Part shown: positions 1 to 7,703 of the stretch, in pieces
How positions within the stretch are numbered: the first letter of the stretch is position 1
Layout of the letters: every line of letters starts with the position of its first letter
Assembly (NCBI GenBank): GCA_014377695.1
Contig: JACMPA010000020.1
Coordinates: 1 to 48,403, forward strand
DNA length: 48,403 bases
Source of the DNA: Candidatus Saccharimonadota bacterium
Lineage (GTDB): Bacteria; Patescibacteriota; Saccharimonadia; Saccharimonadales; UBA4665
Direction: 5' to 3'
The notes under the pieces: generated by a model
Database searches by the model: none
Told to the model about the DNA's origin: nothing
Seen by the model: only the letters and a program-made list of their open reading frames with translations
Position numbers and translations under genes: made by a program

Positions 1-125
1 ATGTCATTTATGATCAGTTGCTTCTGTAGCCACGGCAACCAATGGTTATTACTAGCACTTGGAAAATCCTGCGAAAAGTATTCATGGCTGTCGCAGGTTC
101 CATGCACGATGATAGCGTTTCTCAT
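1..125 (-). CDS. YdeN/RBBP9-like alpha/beta hydrolase, 5' part only
   Basis: The complement of bases 1-125 opens with ATG and stays open to the window edge for 41 codons. The product starts MRNAIIVHGT and continues with NNHWLPWLQKQL, the first beta strand, oxyanion-loop H-G and the W-x-P-W-L helix typical of the RBBP9/YdeN family of small serine hydrolases. The nucleophile motif GxSxG would lie outside the window, so activity cannot be judged. An extended -10 element ends 6 nt before the ATG. It is transcribed away from the LURP-one-like gene. The family assignment rests on a short N-terminus only. Confidence 0.7.
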   Translation of the reverse strand, partial: MRNAIIVHGTCDSHEYFSQDFPSASNNHWLPWLQKQLIIND

Positions 126-131
126 CAGACT

Positions 132-140
132 ATTTTATCA
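132..140 (-). promoter_or_regulatory. Extended -10 box, leaderless-type promoter of the edge hydrolase
   Basis: On the minus strand TGA-TAAAAT occupies these bases, with 6 nt (126-131) between it and the ATG at 125. Transcription would begin at or within a base or two of the start codon. Confidence 0.5.
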
Positions 141-202
141 CCTCTAGCGGAGTGCCTATGAGTACCGTACAATAACGACTAACGTAAATAACAAGAAATT
201 TT

Positions 203-826
203 ATGGATTATTCACAGTACAAACAGCTCGAGTTTCGTCGTAAGTTTCTGAAAATATTTGGAGCGGAAATTCGAATGGTGAGTCCAGCGAACGAAACGCA
301 GACTTTGGGCATCATCAAAATGAAAGCTTGGAAGCTACGCGAAGACGTACGTTTGTTTGCAGACGAGTCACTGCAGCACGAAATTTTGAGGATCGGCGCC
401 CGGCAGATCATCGACATTGGCGCGACGTACGACGTATTTGATAGCGTAACCAATCAAACGCTGTTTTCACTTAAGCGCCAAGGTTTGAAGTCAATATTTG
501 TACGTGACCACTGGTACATCATGGACGCTGGTGGCAACCAGATCGGTGACGTTGTTGAGACGAGCGGCGTTTTAGCCCTAGTGCGGCGATGGTTGAGTTT
601 ATTTAGTGACATCGCCGGGCTAGTGTTTGCCTTTGTACCGGAAACATACGATATCACCTTTGGGACTGATGGTCAGCAAACTATCGGTGGTAAAATTGTC
701 CACCGCAAGAATCCATTCATCGTAAAAATGGGGCTCGATACTAGCATGGCTCAAGTCCAGGTTGATCCGCGCCTACCGATATCAATCGTGAGCCTGCTTA
801 GTGTTATCGATGCCGCTAAGGGCTAA
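203..826 (+). CDS. LURP-one-related (Tubby C-terminal-like / scramblase-like) protein
   Basis: 207 residues, soluble, no signal peptide. The central stretch with YDVFDSVTNQTLFSLKR followed by GLKSIFVRDHWYIMD shows the repeating 'property of the molecule, then W-x-I-x-D' beta-strand pattern of LURP-one/phospholipid-scramblase-like beta-barrel domains, followed by a hydrophobic helix around residues 130-145 as seen in the barrel core. Molecular function in bacteria is not established; membrane-lipid binding is only a family-level guess. A TACAAT box at 168-173 gives a leader of roughly 20 nt without a clear Shine-Dalgarno. It is convergent with the Pif1 gene. Confidence 0.65.
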   Translation: MDYSQYKQLEFRRKFLKIFGAEIRMVSPANETQTLGIIKMKAWKLREDVRLFADESLQHEILRIGARQIIDIGATYDVFDSVTNQTLFSLKRQGLKSIFVRDHWYIMDAGGNQIGDVVETSGVLALVRRWLSLFSDIAGLVFAFVPETYDITFGTDGQQTIGGKIVHRKNPFIVKMGLDTSMAQVQVDPRLPISIVSLLSVIDAAKG

Positions 827-991
827 GATAGGGGTAGATAAGTAGCTCGAGAGGCATTCAAGGTCAGCCATGGTGGCAGCACGATAAGCAGCGAAGATAT
901 GTTGCTGTCCCGGACTAAAAATCTTTTTGCCACCTGCCCGCGGTTCGCCAACACAATAGAACTGTCATTTTCAGCATAGACCTGTATCGTA

Positions 992-2815
992 TCAGTCTCT
1001 AATGATTTCCGCTAAGTGAGCCCAGATTTCTTGGTGTGTGGCGTGGAACAGAGTCGCAACCTTTGGGAGCGGCGTGCCATCGCGGAAGTGCTTAAGCAGT
1101 TCCGCATTTTCGGCTAGCGTCCAGCCAGCCGACGAATCGTTGTGGCCGGACTGGGCTGTAGGAATGTTCGTAGCACTCACCACGGACCGTTTAGCTTTCG
1201 TTATGTCAACTTCACCGCCCGTTTCCAGGCCCGGCTCAGTAGTTCCATGCTTGAGCTGATCTTCATTGTGAATCGCAATCAGGTCTAAGATATCATCACC
1301 GTAATTCTCGGCTTTTTTAGGGCCAAAGCCTTTCATGGCCAGGAGTTTTTGGGGGGTCAGCGGTTTGCGACGAGCTAATTCTTGCAGCGTGCTGTCATGC
1401 GCGATCATAAAGGGGGCGACTTTCTCTACCCGGGCTCGATCTAATCGCCAGTGGCGGAGGGTGTCAAATAATACTTCGTCATATGATACTGGCACATCTT
1501 CGCTGGCTTCACCTTCTTCATTTTGCTCTGGTCTGTCTGGGACTACTTCCTCCGGGGCATCGTCGGTCGTTTCGGCCAAATGATGTGATGCAGATTGTAA
1601 CTTGCGGTCAAATTCGTAAATATCCGGGTGCAGTTGCAGGGCCATGGCGTTCACGCCAGTCAGGTACACGCCCTTAAGGGAGCGCACTCGGCTCAAGGCC
1701 ACATACCCCATGCCTGGGGTAAACGATTTACTCAGATCAATTTCGGCTGCGTCCAGACTCATTCCTTGGCTTTTGTGAATAGTGATTGCCCAAGCTAAAC
1801 GTAGTGGCAGTTGGGAAACTTCGGCCCGTTTACGATCGTCCTCTACTAAGGCCCAACTATGCGTCTCGACCTTTATACTTTTACCGTTCGATAGCAGTTC
1901 GACCATCGGCAGACCATCATAGAAACCAGTCACCCTGCCCCGGCTACCGTTTACAAAGCCAGTCGCAAAGTTATTGGCCACGAACATAACTTCAGCACCG
2001 ATCTTGAGTTCCAGACGCTCTGGGGCCAATACACTTTTAACCAATTGTTCTACTTTGGCAGCGGTACCTTTGGTTTGCATCGTAAACGACTTTGTATCAC
2101 TGGCTATAGCTGCCAAGTGTTTAGTGTTGATGGTTTCGACATCGATGTTGTGCGCGTATAAACGGGTTACCGGCTCGCCTATGTTCGGCTTGCGGCCCAA
2201 ACGGTCCTGCAGCGATTCGACGTGGTTGTCTTCGAGCTGCCCGGCCCGCATTGCCTCAAGTAGGTCTAACAGTTCATCACCAGCCTGACGATGTTGCTCG
2301 GTTATGTAGCAAACTTTAGGACTCAATTCGTGCCAGGCGGCCGATGTGTGCGCAAAATCCAGCATCTCGGAACCGCGAGTTACTGGTGGCAGCTGAAATA
2401 GATCGCCAACAAGTACTACTTGCAGCCCACCAAATGGCTCGTCGTTTTCGCGCAGGATCTTGCAGGCTTCGCTTACCATATCTAGTCGAGCGCCGTGCAG
2501 CATTGATATTTCGTCAATCACCAATGTATCGGTAGCGTTGTAGCGTTTTTTGAGCCGCGCGTTGCTCTTGAGCCAATCTTTGTCCCAATCGCTCAATGAA
2601 TCACGTATGCCAAGTCCTGACCATGAATGAATTGTGGTTCCACCGATGTGCGTGGCGGCGATACCGGTACTAGCCGTCACCGCCACAGTTTTACCGAGCC
2701 TGGTTGCCCGTCTAATGAATTGGTTCAACACATACGTCTTGCCGGCACCGGGTGCACCGGTCAAAAATGCCGATTCACCGGATAGTAAAACTTGTAACGC
2801 CTGGGCTTGCCTCAT
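992..2815 (-). CDS. Pif1-family SF1B DNA helicase with HRDC and C-terminal helical domain
   Basis: 607 residues. Walker A GAPGAGKT lies at residues 20-27, the Pif1 motif Ia TASTGIAA follows near 47, Walker B VIDEISML near 98, GDLFQLPPV near 138, and the C-terminal helicase motif ITIHKSQGMSL with YVALSRV follows. These identify a 5'-3' Pif1/RecD2-like helicase. An HRDC-type domain follows at about residues 455-520 (helix ending in LLAMKGFGPKKAENYG), which in RecQ helps nucleic-acid binding. The last 45 residues form a small helical domain starting GWTLAENAELL, resembling helix-turn-helix tails of RecQ-like proteins. It likely acts in replication restart, G-quadruplex or R-loop removal. First gene of its transcript, leaderless-type promoter. 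Confidence 0.9.
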   Translation of the reverse strand: MRQAQALQVLLSGESAFLTGAPGAGKTYVLNQFIRRATRLGKTVAVTASTGIAATHIGGTTIHSWSGLGIRDSLSDWDKDWLKSNARLKKRYNATDTLVIDEISMLHGARLDMVSEACKILRENDEPFGGLQVVLVGDLFQLPPVTRGSEMLDFAHTSAAWHELSPKVCYITEQHRQAGDELLDLLEAMRAGQLEDNHVESLQDRLGRKPNIGEPVTRLYAHNIDVETINTKHLAAIASDTKSFTMQTKGTAAKVEQLVKSVLAPERLELKIGAEVMFVANNFATGFVNGSRGRVTGFYDGLPMVELLSNGKSIKVETHSWALVEDDRKRAEVSQLPLRLAWAITIHKSQGMSLDAAEIDLSKSFTPGMGYVALSRVRSLKGVYLTGVNAMALQLHPDIYEFDRKLQSASHHLAETTDDAPEEVVPDRPEQNEEGEASEDVPVSYDEVLFDTLRHWRLDRARVEKVAPFMIAHDSTLQELARRKPLTPQKLLAMKGFGPKKAENYGDDILDLIAIHNEDQLKHGTTEPGLETGGEVDITKAKRSVVSATNIPTAQSGHNDSSAGWTLAENAELLKHFRDGTPLPKVATLFHATHQEIWAHLAEIIRD

Positions 2816-2824
2816 AGGTTACTG

Positions 2825-2830
2825 ATTATA
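2825..2830 (-). promoter_or_regulatory. -10 TATAAT of the Pif1 helicase gene
   Basis: A perfect TATAAT on the minus strand ends 9 nt before the ATG at 2815. A partial -35 (TAGTCA, 4 of 6 matches) precedes it at 16-bp spacing. The predicted leader is at most a few nucleotides. Confidence 0.6.
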
Positions 2831-2877
2831 ACAGGGTCTAACTGGTTGACTAGCGCTAGGTTACTACCGAGAGCGAC

Positions 2878-3522
2878 TTATTTGTCCTTTGGATTTTTGG
2901 GTCGCGATTTATGATCGCGGTACTGCAGTGTGCGCTTGTGATGGTCGAGCTGCACGATGTATTCTTCGTAGGCTCGGTACAACTGTGAATAGTGGCCACT
3001 TGGGGTCATGACGTGCAGTAGGCGCTTCTTGGAGTGCAAATATTCCACTAATGAAAAGAAATCACCGTCACCAGAGACGATAATCGCTTTTTGATAATTA
3101 CCAAGCTCCTTCATTGCCCAGAGCACCAAGTCAGTGTCGACGTTGCCTTTAACCGGTGGTTTTTCTTCGGGGACACCGTTAGCGTCGAATTTCTCTTCTG
3201 GTGGCAGCCGAGTCATATCAAACGTTTGCTTGAGAACAACGAGGAATCCAGCATCATGCATTTGCTCGTACAATGCCTCATTTTCTGGAATGTAGCCAAT
3301 GAACATATATGCGTTCTCGACGTTATATTCATCAGCAAGCCATTTACGGAACCGCACCCAGTTCATCTTCCAGCCGAACTTTTGAGTTCCAACGTTTAAG
3401 TTTTGACTATCAATGAAAGCATAGACTTTTTCGGGCCGCGACTTGGGATCTGACAGGCGATCTACCTTAGGTTCTGCGACCTTACGATCTGTCGGATTAG
3501 TGAGTACTTTGGAATCTACCAT
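2878..3522 (-). CDS. NYN-domain (LabA/DUF88-like) protein, probable ribonuclease
   Basis: 214 residues. The PIN-like NYN fold is visible: YAFIDSQNLN (first acidic residue, near residue 34), an internal GNVDTDLVLWAMKEL and IIVSGDGDFFSLVEYLH, which together supply the conserved aspartates of the metal site. The C-terminus after about residue 190 is basic (HHKRTLQYRDHKSRPKN) and could bind RNA. LabA-like NYN proteins are generally thought to be metal-dependent nucleases; the substrate here is unknown. It has its own leaderless-type promoter. Confidence 0.85.
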   Translation of the reverse strand: MVDSKVLTNPTDRKVAEPKVDRLSDPKSRPEKVYAFIDSQNLNVGTQKFGWKMNWVRFRKWLADEYNVENAYMFIGYIPENEALYEQMHDAGFLVVLKQTFDMTRLPPEEKFDANGVPEEKPPVKGNVDTDLVLWAMKELGNYQKAIIVSGDGDFFSLVEYLHSKKRLLHVMTPSGHYSQLYRAYEEYIVQLDHHKRTLQYRDHKSRPKNPKDK

Positions 3523-3528
3523 ATGAGT

Positions 3529-3534
3529 ATGATA
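3529..3534 (-). promoter_or_regulatory. -10 TATCAT of the NYN gene
   Basis: TATCAT preceded by TGG (extended -10) on the minus strand, 6 nt before the ATG at 3522. No Shine-Dalgarno lies between. Confidence 0.5.
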
Positions 3535-3537
3535 CCA

Positions 3538-3930
3538 CTACCCAAAGATGGCGAAACCAATGGCGCAAATACTCGTAGTGAGCACTGTGCCCCAAATCAT
3601 ATCGACGACCGTCAGTTTAAGCGGCCACTTTTTGAGCGTCGCTGCATTCGTTAAATCGTACGTGGCATACATCGTAAACCCAAGAACGGCCGCATGACTG
3701 AGCAGCCAAGTCCAATCGCGGTTGTCGTTCAGTGCCGGCTCAATGACCAAGAACATAAGCGCGGCAATGTAGATGGCATAGAACAATGCGCCCAGTCCGA
3801 GCCGTGGTTTAGCGGCCAGGAGGCTGCCCATTTGCTGTTTATAAAAGCTGTTGGCCACGACGGCAATCCACAGTGAATCAATTACAATAAATACAAATGC
3901 TAGTACGAAATAGTGCGCAACAAGAGTCAT
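3538..3930 (-). CDS. DUF2177 family membrane protein
   Basis: 130 residues with about four membrane helices (starting near residues 1, 43, 76 and 104). The pattern FIVIDSLWIAVVANSFYKQQMG, an early D-x-x-W followed by 'Y', and the late YDLTNAATLKKW and D-x-x-W-G segments are those of the DUF2177 family, of unknown function. An upstream ATG at 3942 is possible, but the ATG at 3930 overlaps the TGA of the Nudix gene by 4 bp and has GGGGGA 5-6 nt upstream, so it was chosen. Translationally coupled to the Nudix gene. Confidence 0.85.
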   Translation of the reverse strand: MTLVAHYFVLAFVFIVIDSLWIAVVANSFYKQQMGSLLAAKPRLGLGALFYAIYIAALMFLVIEPALNDNRDWTWLLSHAAVLGFTMYATYDLTNAATLKKWPLKLTVVDMIWGTVLTTSICAIGFAIFG

Positions 3931-4469
3931 GCTTTCCCCCAATTAAAATTTGAACCGGCTAATAAATCGAATCCGCGCAAAATTGCTAAATATTCTGGAT
4001 CAGGTTCGCCCTCGTCATACATCGTAGACATGTTATCGGCATCCGGGAGAATTTCGCGACGACGGTTTAGGACGTCTTGTTTGGAAAACCAATCGTAGCC
4101 GGAATGGTCGGCTGGATTAAGCTTGATTCCAGCTATAGCATCAACGAATGTTGCAAAGTACACCACCTCAATGGAATGCGAACCTTTGATATCATTCATA
4201 TACGTAAAGGCCGCAAATGAGTCACCAATGCTGATTGTCATGTCTAGCTCCTCGCGTAGCTCGCGCTGTAGTCCAAACAGAAGGTTTTCGCCAAATTCGA
4301 TATGCCCACCTGGTAATTCATAAATGTTCGGCAAAAATTCTTTTGTCGCTGCACGCTTAGGCATAAATACCTTGGTGACGCCATCAAAGTCATGATGAAT
4401 GAAGGCCGTAGCCGTCATGACCTGTTGACCCATTGCGGGCGTAGCACTGTCGTGCGTAGTTTTGTCCAT
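3927..4469 (-). CDS. Nudix hydrolase
   Basis: 180 residues. The Nudix box spans residues 55-77: G, five residues, E61, seven residues, then RELREE at 69-74, with the usual late glycine replaced by D76. The box coordinates Mg2+ for hydrolysis of nucleoside diphosphates linked to another moiety. The substrate is not evident; the N-terminal FMPKRAATK and the ELPGGHIE context fit an NTP-pyrophosphatase-like enzyme. It is first in a two-gene operon with the DUF2177 protein. Confidence 0.9.
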   Translation of the reverse strand: MDKTTHDSATPAMGQQVMTATAFIHHDFDGVTKVFMPKRAATKEFLPNIYELPGGHIEFGENLLFGLQRELREELDMTISIGDSFAAFTYMNDIKGSHSIEVVYFATFVDAIAGIKLNPADHSGYDWFSKQDVLNRRREILPDADNMSTMYDEGEPDPEYLAILRGFDLLAGSNFNWGKA

Positions 4470-4475
4470 ATACTA

Positions 4476-4484
4476 ACTATAGCA
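4476..4484 (-). promoter_or_regulatory. Extended -10 box of the Nudix operon
   Basis: TGC-TATAGT on the minus strand, 6 nt upstream of the ATG at 4469; leaderless architecture. Confidence 0.6.
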
Positions 4485-4512
4485 GAGAATATTTTGTGAC
4501 ACCGCTGAGATG

Positions 4513-5250
4513 CTAGCGGTACTCTGGATTTTCGAAATCGAAACGGCTCCCGTCATCCCAGGCGGTTCGAACGTTACCGTACGCCGGGATTCCACCACTG
4601 TCTTTTAGCATTTTAGCCATATGCATAAGATTCCACGTCATAAATGTAGTATTGCGGTTGGTGAAGTCACTATCAAAACCAGCTCGGCTGCCGTCGGGGA
4701 GCTCGTCACCGTAGCTTGGCCCTGGCCCAATTTCGCCAAGCCAGCCAGCATCGGCCGTTGGCGGAATTGTAAAACTTAAATGTTGCAAACTATACAAGAC
4801 ACTCATGGCACAGTGTTTCGCACCGTCCTCGTTGCCCGTAATTAAGCAGCCGCCAACTTTGTTTATAAATACGTACTGTCCATCGTCGTTCAGTTCATGA
4901 CCGACCGAATATAAACGTTCGATCAATTTGCGTGTCTCACTACTATTGTCACCGAGCCAAATCGGCCCGACGACAACTATAATGTCAGCGGTTTTAATTC
5001 GCTCATAAATGGCTGGCCAAGCATCGCTAGCCCAGCCATAGTCAGTCATATCTGGGTACAGACCTGTCGCAATACCTGCATCAATCACCCGAACCACTTC
5101 CGTGTCGACATTATGCTTTCGCATTATGTTGGCGCTGACTTCAATCAGAATGTCCGAATGGCTTTTACCTGGTGACCTAGTTAGCGTGCCATTAAAGAAC
5201 ATTGCTTTTAAGCCGGTGAAGTCGTATTCCTGATCTGATGCATCTGTCAT
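4513..5250 (-). CDS. Flavodoxin-fold NAD(P)H/FMN oxidoreductase
   Basis: 245 residues. The N-terminal phosphate-loop region is LKAMFFNGTLTRSPGKSHSD (about residues 14-33), then IIVVVGPIWLGDNSSET near residue 100, the second FMN-binding loop, and GGCLITGNEDGAKH near 143. This is the order seen in the NADPH-dependent FMN reductase/multimeric flavodoxin family. The C-terminal 60 residues (TFMTWNLMHMAKML) match the extension found in such single-domain reductases. An AGGAGG Shine-Dalgarno sits 5 nt before the ATG at 5250, unlike the leaderless neighbours, so it is probably cotranscribed with the upstream PPOX gene at 5714. Confidence 0.85.
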   Translation of the reverse strand: MTDASDQEYDFTGLKAMFFNGTLTRSPGKSHSDILIEVSANIMRKHNVDTEVVRVIDAGIATGLYPDMTDYGWASDAWPAIYERIKTADIIVVVGPIWLGDNSSETRKLIERLYSVGHELNDDGQYVFINKVGGCLITGNEDGAKHCAMSVLYSLQHLSFTIPPTADAGWLGEIGPGPSYGDELPDGSRAGFDSDFTNRNTTFMTWNLMHMAKMLKDSGGIPAYGNVRTAWDDGSRFDFENPEYR

Positions 5251-5297
5251 CGCTGCCTCCTAGTTAATATTCCCAGTTTGCGCCATTTAAACTTTGA

Positions 5298-5714
5298 TTA
5301 CAGCGAAAATTCCTCAATAAACCAAGGATCAGAACCATAGTCACCGTAACGCAACCAGGTCGGCGTAATTTTAAATAACCTGGTGTCGGGTTGATCGATT
5401 AAGTTTCTAGCCTTAGGATTTTTATCAAGGTATACGGTTTTGAAGGCTGCAACGTCTGATTCCGCTACTTGCTGAGCAGTACCTTCTAATTGAACCGAAA
5501 TACGTTGATCCCACCCGATAATGCAAGCTACGCGGTCGTCTGCCAGTAAATTTGGATATTTTCGCGCTCGATTAGAGGTCTCCATTAGTATCGAGCCGTC
5601 AGGCATGACGGCGAACTGGACGACCGCCGCTTGCGGTCGTCCATCGGCGTGGATAGTCGACACCGTCATCAAGCGTTGGTCTTTCATAAAATCAATTATC
5701 TCGGGCAGTTTCAT
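5298..5714 (-). CDS. Pyridoxamine 5'-phosphate oxidase-fold (PPOX-class) flavin protein
   Basis: 138 residues, the usual length of a single split-barrel domain. RLMTVSTIHADGRPQAAVVQF is the first hairpin; SNRARKYPNLLADDRVACII is the conserved segment in which R/K residues contact the FMN phosphate. The end motif WLRYGDYG fits the dimer interface strand. It could be a PNPOx-like or F420-type reductase; the substrate is not predictable. It has a strong extended -10 six bases before ATG and is likely cotranscribed with the flavodoxin-like gene. Confidence 0.85.
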   Translation of the reverse strand: MKLPEIIDFMKDQRLMTVSTIHADGRPQAAVVQFAVMPDGSILMETSNRARKYPNLLADDRVACIIGWDQRISVQLEGTAQQVAESDVAAFKTVYLDKNPKARNLIDQPDTRLFKITPTWLRYGDYGSDPWFIEEFSL

Positions 5715-5720
5715 TTGTTC

Positions 5721-5729
5721 ATGATAGCA
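5721..5729 (-). promoter_or_regulatory. Extended -10 box of the PPOX gene
   Basis: TGC-TATCAT on the minus strand, 6 nt from the ATG at 5714; same architecture as the other leaderless-type promoters. Confidence 0.6.
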
Positions 5730-6278
5730 TTATTGACTAACGACACGCTTCATGTACTCAGCATACGTCGTGTATGATCGAGTATCAGTAACATGGTCGA
5801 CGAACAAAATTCCATTCAAATGATCCACTTCGTGCTGGACGATCTGAGCCTGGAGCCCCTTAAACTTTTCGTGGCGCTTTTTGCCACGCTCATCGAGGTA
5901 CGTTACTTCGATGCTATTGTTGCGCGGAGTTTTGGCAAAAAGATCAGCCGTACCGCTACTGCCGCCACTAATGCAGCCTTCCCACATATCGCTCTGCTGG
6001 CCACTATATTTAGTAATTATAGGGTTGATGAGTACGGCCTCGAAAGGCAGTACATCTGGTCGACTTTCAGTCGGTTGCACATGTATTACGGTCAAAGCCA
6101 AGCTCTTCCCTACTTGTGGCGCCGCTAGTCCAACACCCAATTTCTTTTGCGCCAAAGTATGGCGCATGTCAATAATTAATTCCTGTATGGATTCCGACGT
6201 AATCTCAGCCGCTGTCAATTGTCGAGCAGTCTCACGTAATATTGGGTTTCCGAATTGGGTTCGACGTAGTATTTTCAC
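5730..6278 (-). CDS. def: Peptide deformylase
   Basis: 182 residues. All three deformylase motifs are present: GVGLAAPQVG at residues 48-57 (motif I), EGCISGG at 100-106 with the metal ligand C102 (motif II), and QHEVDHLNG at 148-156 with H149, E150 and H153 (motif III). It removes the formyl group from nascent chains. Motif II is EGCIS rather than EGCLS, and 10 or so residues following it are unusual (GSSGTADLF). The start codon is GTG, overlapping the TGA of the upstream membrane protein in a GTGA junction, so the two are translationally coupled. Confidence 0.96.
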   Translation of the reverse strand: MKILRRTQFGNPILRETARQLTAAEITSESIQELIIDMRHTLAQKKLGVGLAAPQVGKSLALTVIHVQPTESRPDVLPFEAVLINPIITKYSGQQSDMWEGCISGGSSGTADLFAKTPRNNSIEVTYLDERGKKRHEKFKGLQAQIVQHEVDHLNGILFVDHVTDTRSYTTYAEYMKRVVSQ

Positions 6279-6901
6279 ATCGTAGCGTTCGCTTCAGCAG
6301 ATTGAGGTGGCTTGACCACCCGCGCTAAGCTGACGCCCGTCCGTAACCGGCGCCAAATTACTATCGCAACAATTAAGAGATTGGCTGCAAACAGGTACAG
6401 CGGATACAGCAGACTGTTCACATTGAAGCGAGATAGCGAAAGCAACGTCAGTAACGATGCTACGACTGCTATCACAAAGGCCTGCCATGTTTCTTCGCCA
6501 GGCCGCAACCAAGCATGGCGTACTGTCGGTAATAAGGCCACGAAATCAATGCAGACCGGAATTACGATACCGACTGTTGGTGAGTCTAGCAACAACCATA
6601 GCCCAAGCCCTAGCACTGCACCAGCCTGGCATAACCCGTCAAACCACGAAAATTTTGCCACACCATGCCATAAACCGGCGACAACAACGGCTGCCGTTGA
6701 TATGGTGCTGGCGCCAATTAATGCTGCGGTCCGGGGCTCCCCGGCCGCAAAAGCCGCTGCAGCGGCGACCAACGTCAATATTGACCATGTTGACCATGTC
6801 ACGATGTTTGGCTTCGTCTGCTTGCGCACGGTATCGATCACATACGGGATGGTACTACCTGCGGCCAGAAGAGCAGCCATGATCGCTAGTAGATCTTTCA
6901 T
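6275..6901 (-). CDS. Polytopic membrane protein with two PQ-loop-like repeats
   Basis: 208 residues with about seven membrane helices. The first repeat holds IPYVIDTVRKQTKPNIVTW (around residues 16-34) and the second ALLPTVRHAWLRPGEETW (around 132-149): a helix ending in proline, a short basic loop, then a helix starting with W. This recalls PQ-loop/SemiSWEET transporters in tandem, though glutamine after the proline is missing, so transport is only an inference. The reading frame extends upstream to 7099, but ATG at 6901 was chosen: -10 TATGCT lies 6 nt before it, and the upstream part overlaps the PspC gene. Ends in GTGA overlap with def. Confidence 0.7.
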   Translation of the reverse strand: MKDLLAIMAALLAAGSTIPYVIDTVRKQTKPNIVTWSTWSILTLVAAAAAFAAGEPRTAALIGASTISTAAVVVAGLWHGVAKFSWFDGLCQAGAVLGLGLWLLLDSPTVGIVIPVCIDFVALLPTVRHAWLRPGEETWQAFVIAVVASLLTLLSLSRFNVNSLLYPLYLFAANLLIVAIVIWRRLRTGVSLARVVKPPQSAEANATM

Positions 6902-6907
6902 ATATAA

Positions 6908-6913
6908 AGCATA
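6908..6913 (-). promoter_or_regulatory. -10 TATGCT of the PQ-loop-like/def operon
   Basis: TATGCT on the minus strand, 6 nt before the ATG at 6901. It lies between the PspC gene and this operon and supports the shorter start. Confidence 0.45.
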
Positions 6914-6950
6914 CCTGACTCGCCATCCAAAATACTGCGGAAGCGCTAAA

Positions 6951-7145
6951 CTACTCGGCCGGATTTTCGGGTATAACAGCCCACATGATGATGTAAGGCA
7001 AAAATCCTGGCAGCCATCCTGGCAGTAACAATATAACTGCAATGATGCGAATAATCGATACATCGATTCCAGTGCGCTCCGCAATGCCACCACAAACACC
7101 GGCGATCATACGGTTATTTTTTGAGCGATACAAACGTTTTTCCAT
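6951..7145 (-). CDS. PspC-domain membrane protein
   Basis: 64 residues, the whole of one PspC domain. It begins with the diagnostic KRLYRSKNNRMIAGVCGG and continues with IAERTGIDVSIIRI, followed by a hydrophobic segment and the closing YIIMWAVIPE. In proteobacteria PspC is a membrane partner of the phage-shock response; stand-alone domains in other bacteria have less certain roles in envelope stress. It is monocistronic or leads the downstream membrane protein/def operon. The promoter is leaderless. Confidence 0.93.
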   Translation of the reverse strand: MEKRLYRSKNNRMIAGVCGGIAERTGIDVSIIRIIAVILLLPGWLPGFLPYIIMWAVIPENPAE

Positions 7146-7152
7146 ACACTAA

Positions 7153-7161
7153 AGTATAGCA
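7153..7161 (-). promoter_or_regulatory. Extended -10 box of the PspC gene
   Basis: TGC-TATACT on the minus strand, 7 nt before the ATG at 7145. Confidence 0.6.
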
Positions 7162-7223
7162 CTGTAGTTCTCCAGATAATATCTCATCGATATATCAGGC
7201 AATTGCCATACAATAAGAGACTA

Positions 7224-7238
7224 ATGGATCAATACTGA
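7224..7238 (+). CDS. Possible four-codon leader ORF upstream of psiE-like gene
   Basis: A TACAAT box at 7209-7214 is 9 nt before ATG-GAT-CAA-TAC-TGA (MDQY, stop). Its TGA shares one base with the ATG of the PsiE-like gene (TGATG), a layout suited to termination-reinitiation. No Shine-Dalgarno serves the PsiE-like start directly. Seen in sequence; expression is inferred. Confidence 0.35.
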   Translation: MDQY

Positions 7239-7678
7239 TGAAATTAACCGTCCATAACGAAAAAGTATTCGATCACTTAGCGCTGTCGTTCGCCGGTGTT
7301 GTTCGAGTAATGTTAAGTGTGTTGCTGGTTATAACCATCACTGCATTAGGCATCGGCATCGTCAAATCAGGTATTGACCTGTTCAACTCAGTTAATCGGC
7401 CACTTGAAACAATTCTGCAGGCCATGTTATTGGACGTCGTATTTATAGTCGCCCTACTCGAAATTACCATGACCATCATTGGTTACCTGGACGATGGTCG
7501 AGTGCATGTGCGCTACATTATCGATACCATACTCATCATCATGCTGAATGAAATTGTTACCATGTGGTTCAAACATCCCAAACTTGAATATGCTATCAGT
7601 TTGTCTGTTATCGTGGTTAGCTTGTCCCTGGCCCGAATCGCTGTCATCAAGTTCCCGCCGCGCAAAAACGACGACTGA
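7238..7678 (+). CDS. PsiE-family membrane protein
   Basis: 146 residues with four hydrophobic helices (about residues 18-42, 60-83, 94-108 and 116-134). The segment DDGRVHVRYIIDTILIIML, with a charged loop, H-V-x-V-R-Y-I-I-D and a following helix, is the core of the phosphate-starvation-inducible PsiE family, whose biochemical role is unknown. The C-terminus is short and charged. No Pho-box-like repeat was noticed upstream. Convergent with rnhA. Confidence 0.8.
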   Translation: MKLTVHNEKVFDHLALSFAGVVRVMLSVLLVITITALGIGIVKSGIDLFNSVNRPLETILQAMLLDVVFIVALLEITMTIIGYLDDGRVHVRYIIDTILIIMLNEIVTMWFKHPKLEYAISLSVIVVSLSLARIAVIKFPPRKNDD

Positions 7679-7703
7679 CGACCGACGACTAAGCCAGCCC
7701 GCT

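Noticed and set aside
827-991. Protein-like reading frame on the minus strand between the LURP-like and Pif1 genes
   Set aside because: A frame including EPRAGGKKIFSPG looks coding, but it has no start codon after its upstream TGA and runs into the opposite gene. At most a remnant.
6312-7028. 238-codon plus-strand frame opposite the PQ-loop-like gene
   Set aside because: Shadow of the minus-strand membrane protein; composition (many N, T and A) fits reversed hydrophobic codons and there is no ribosome-binding site.
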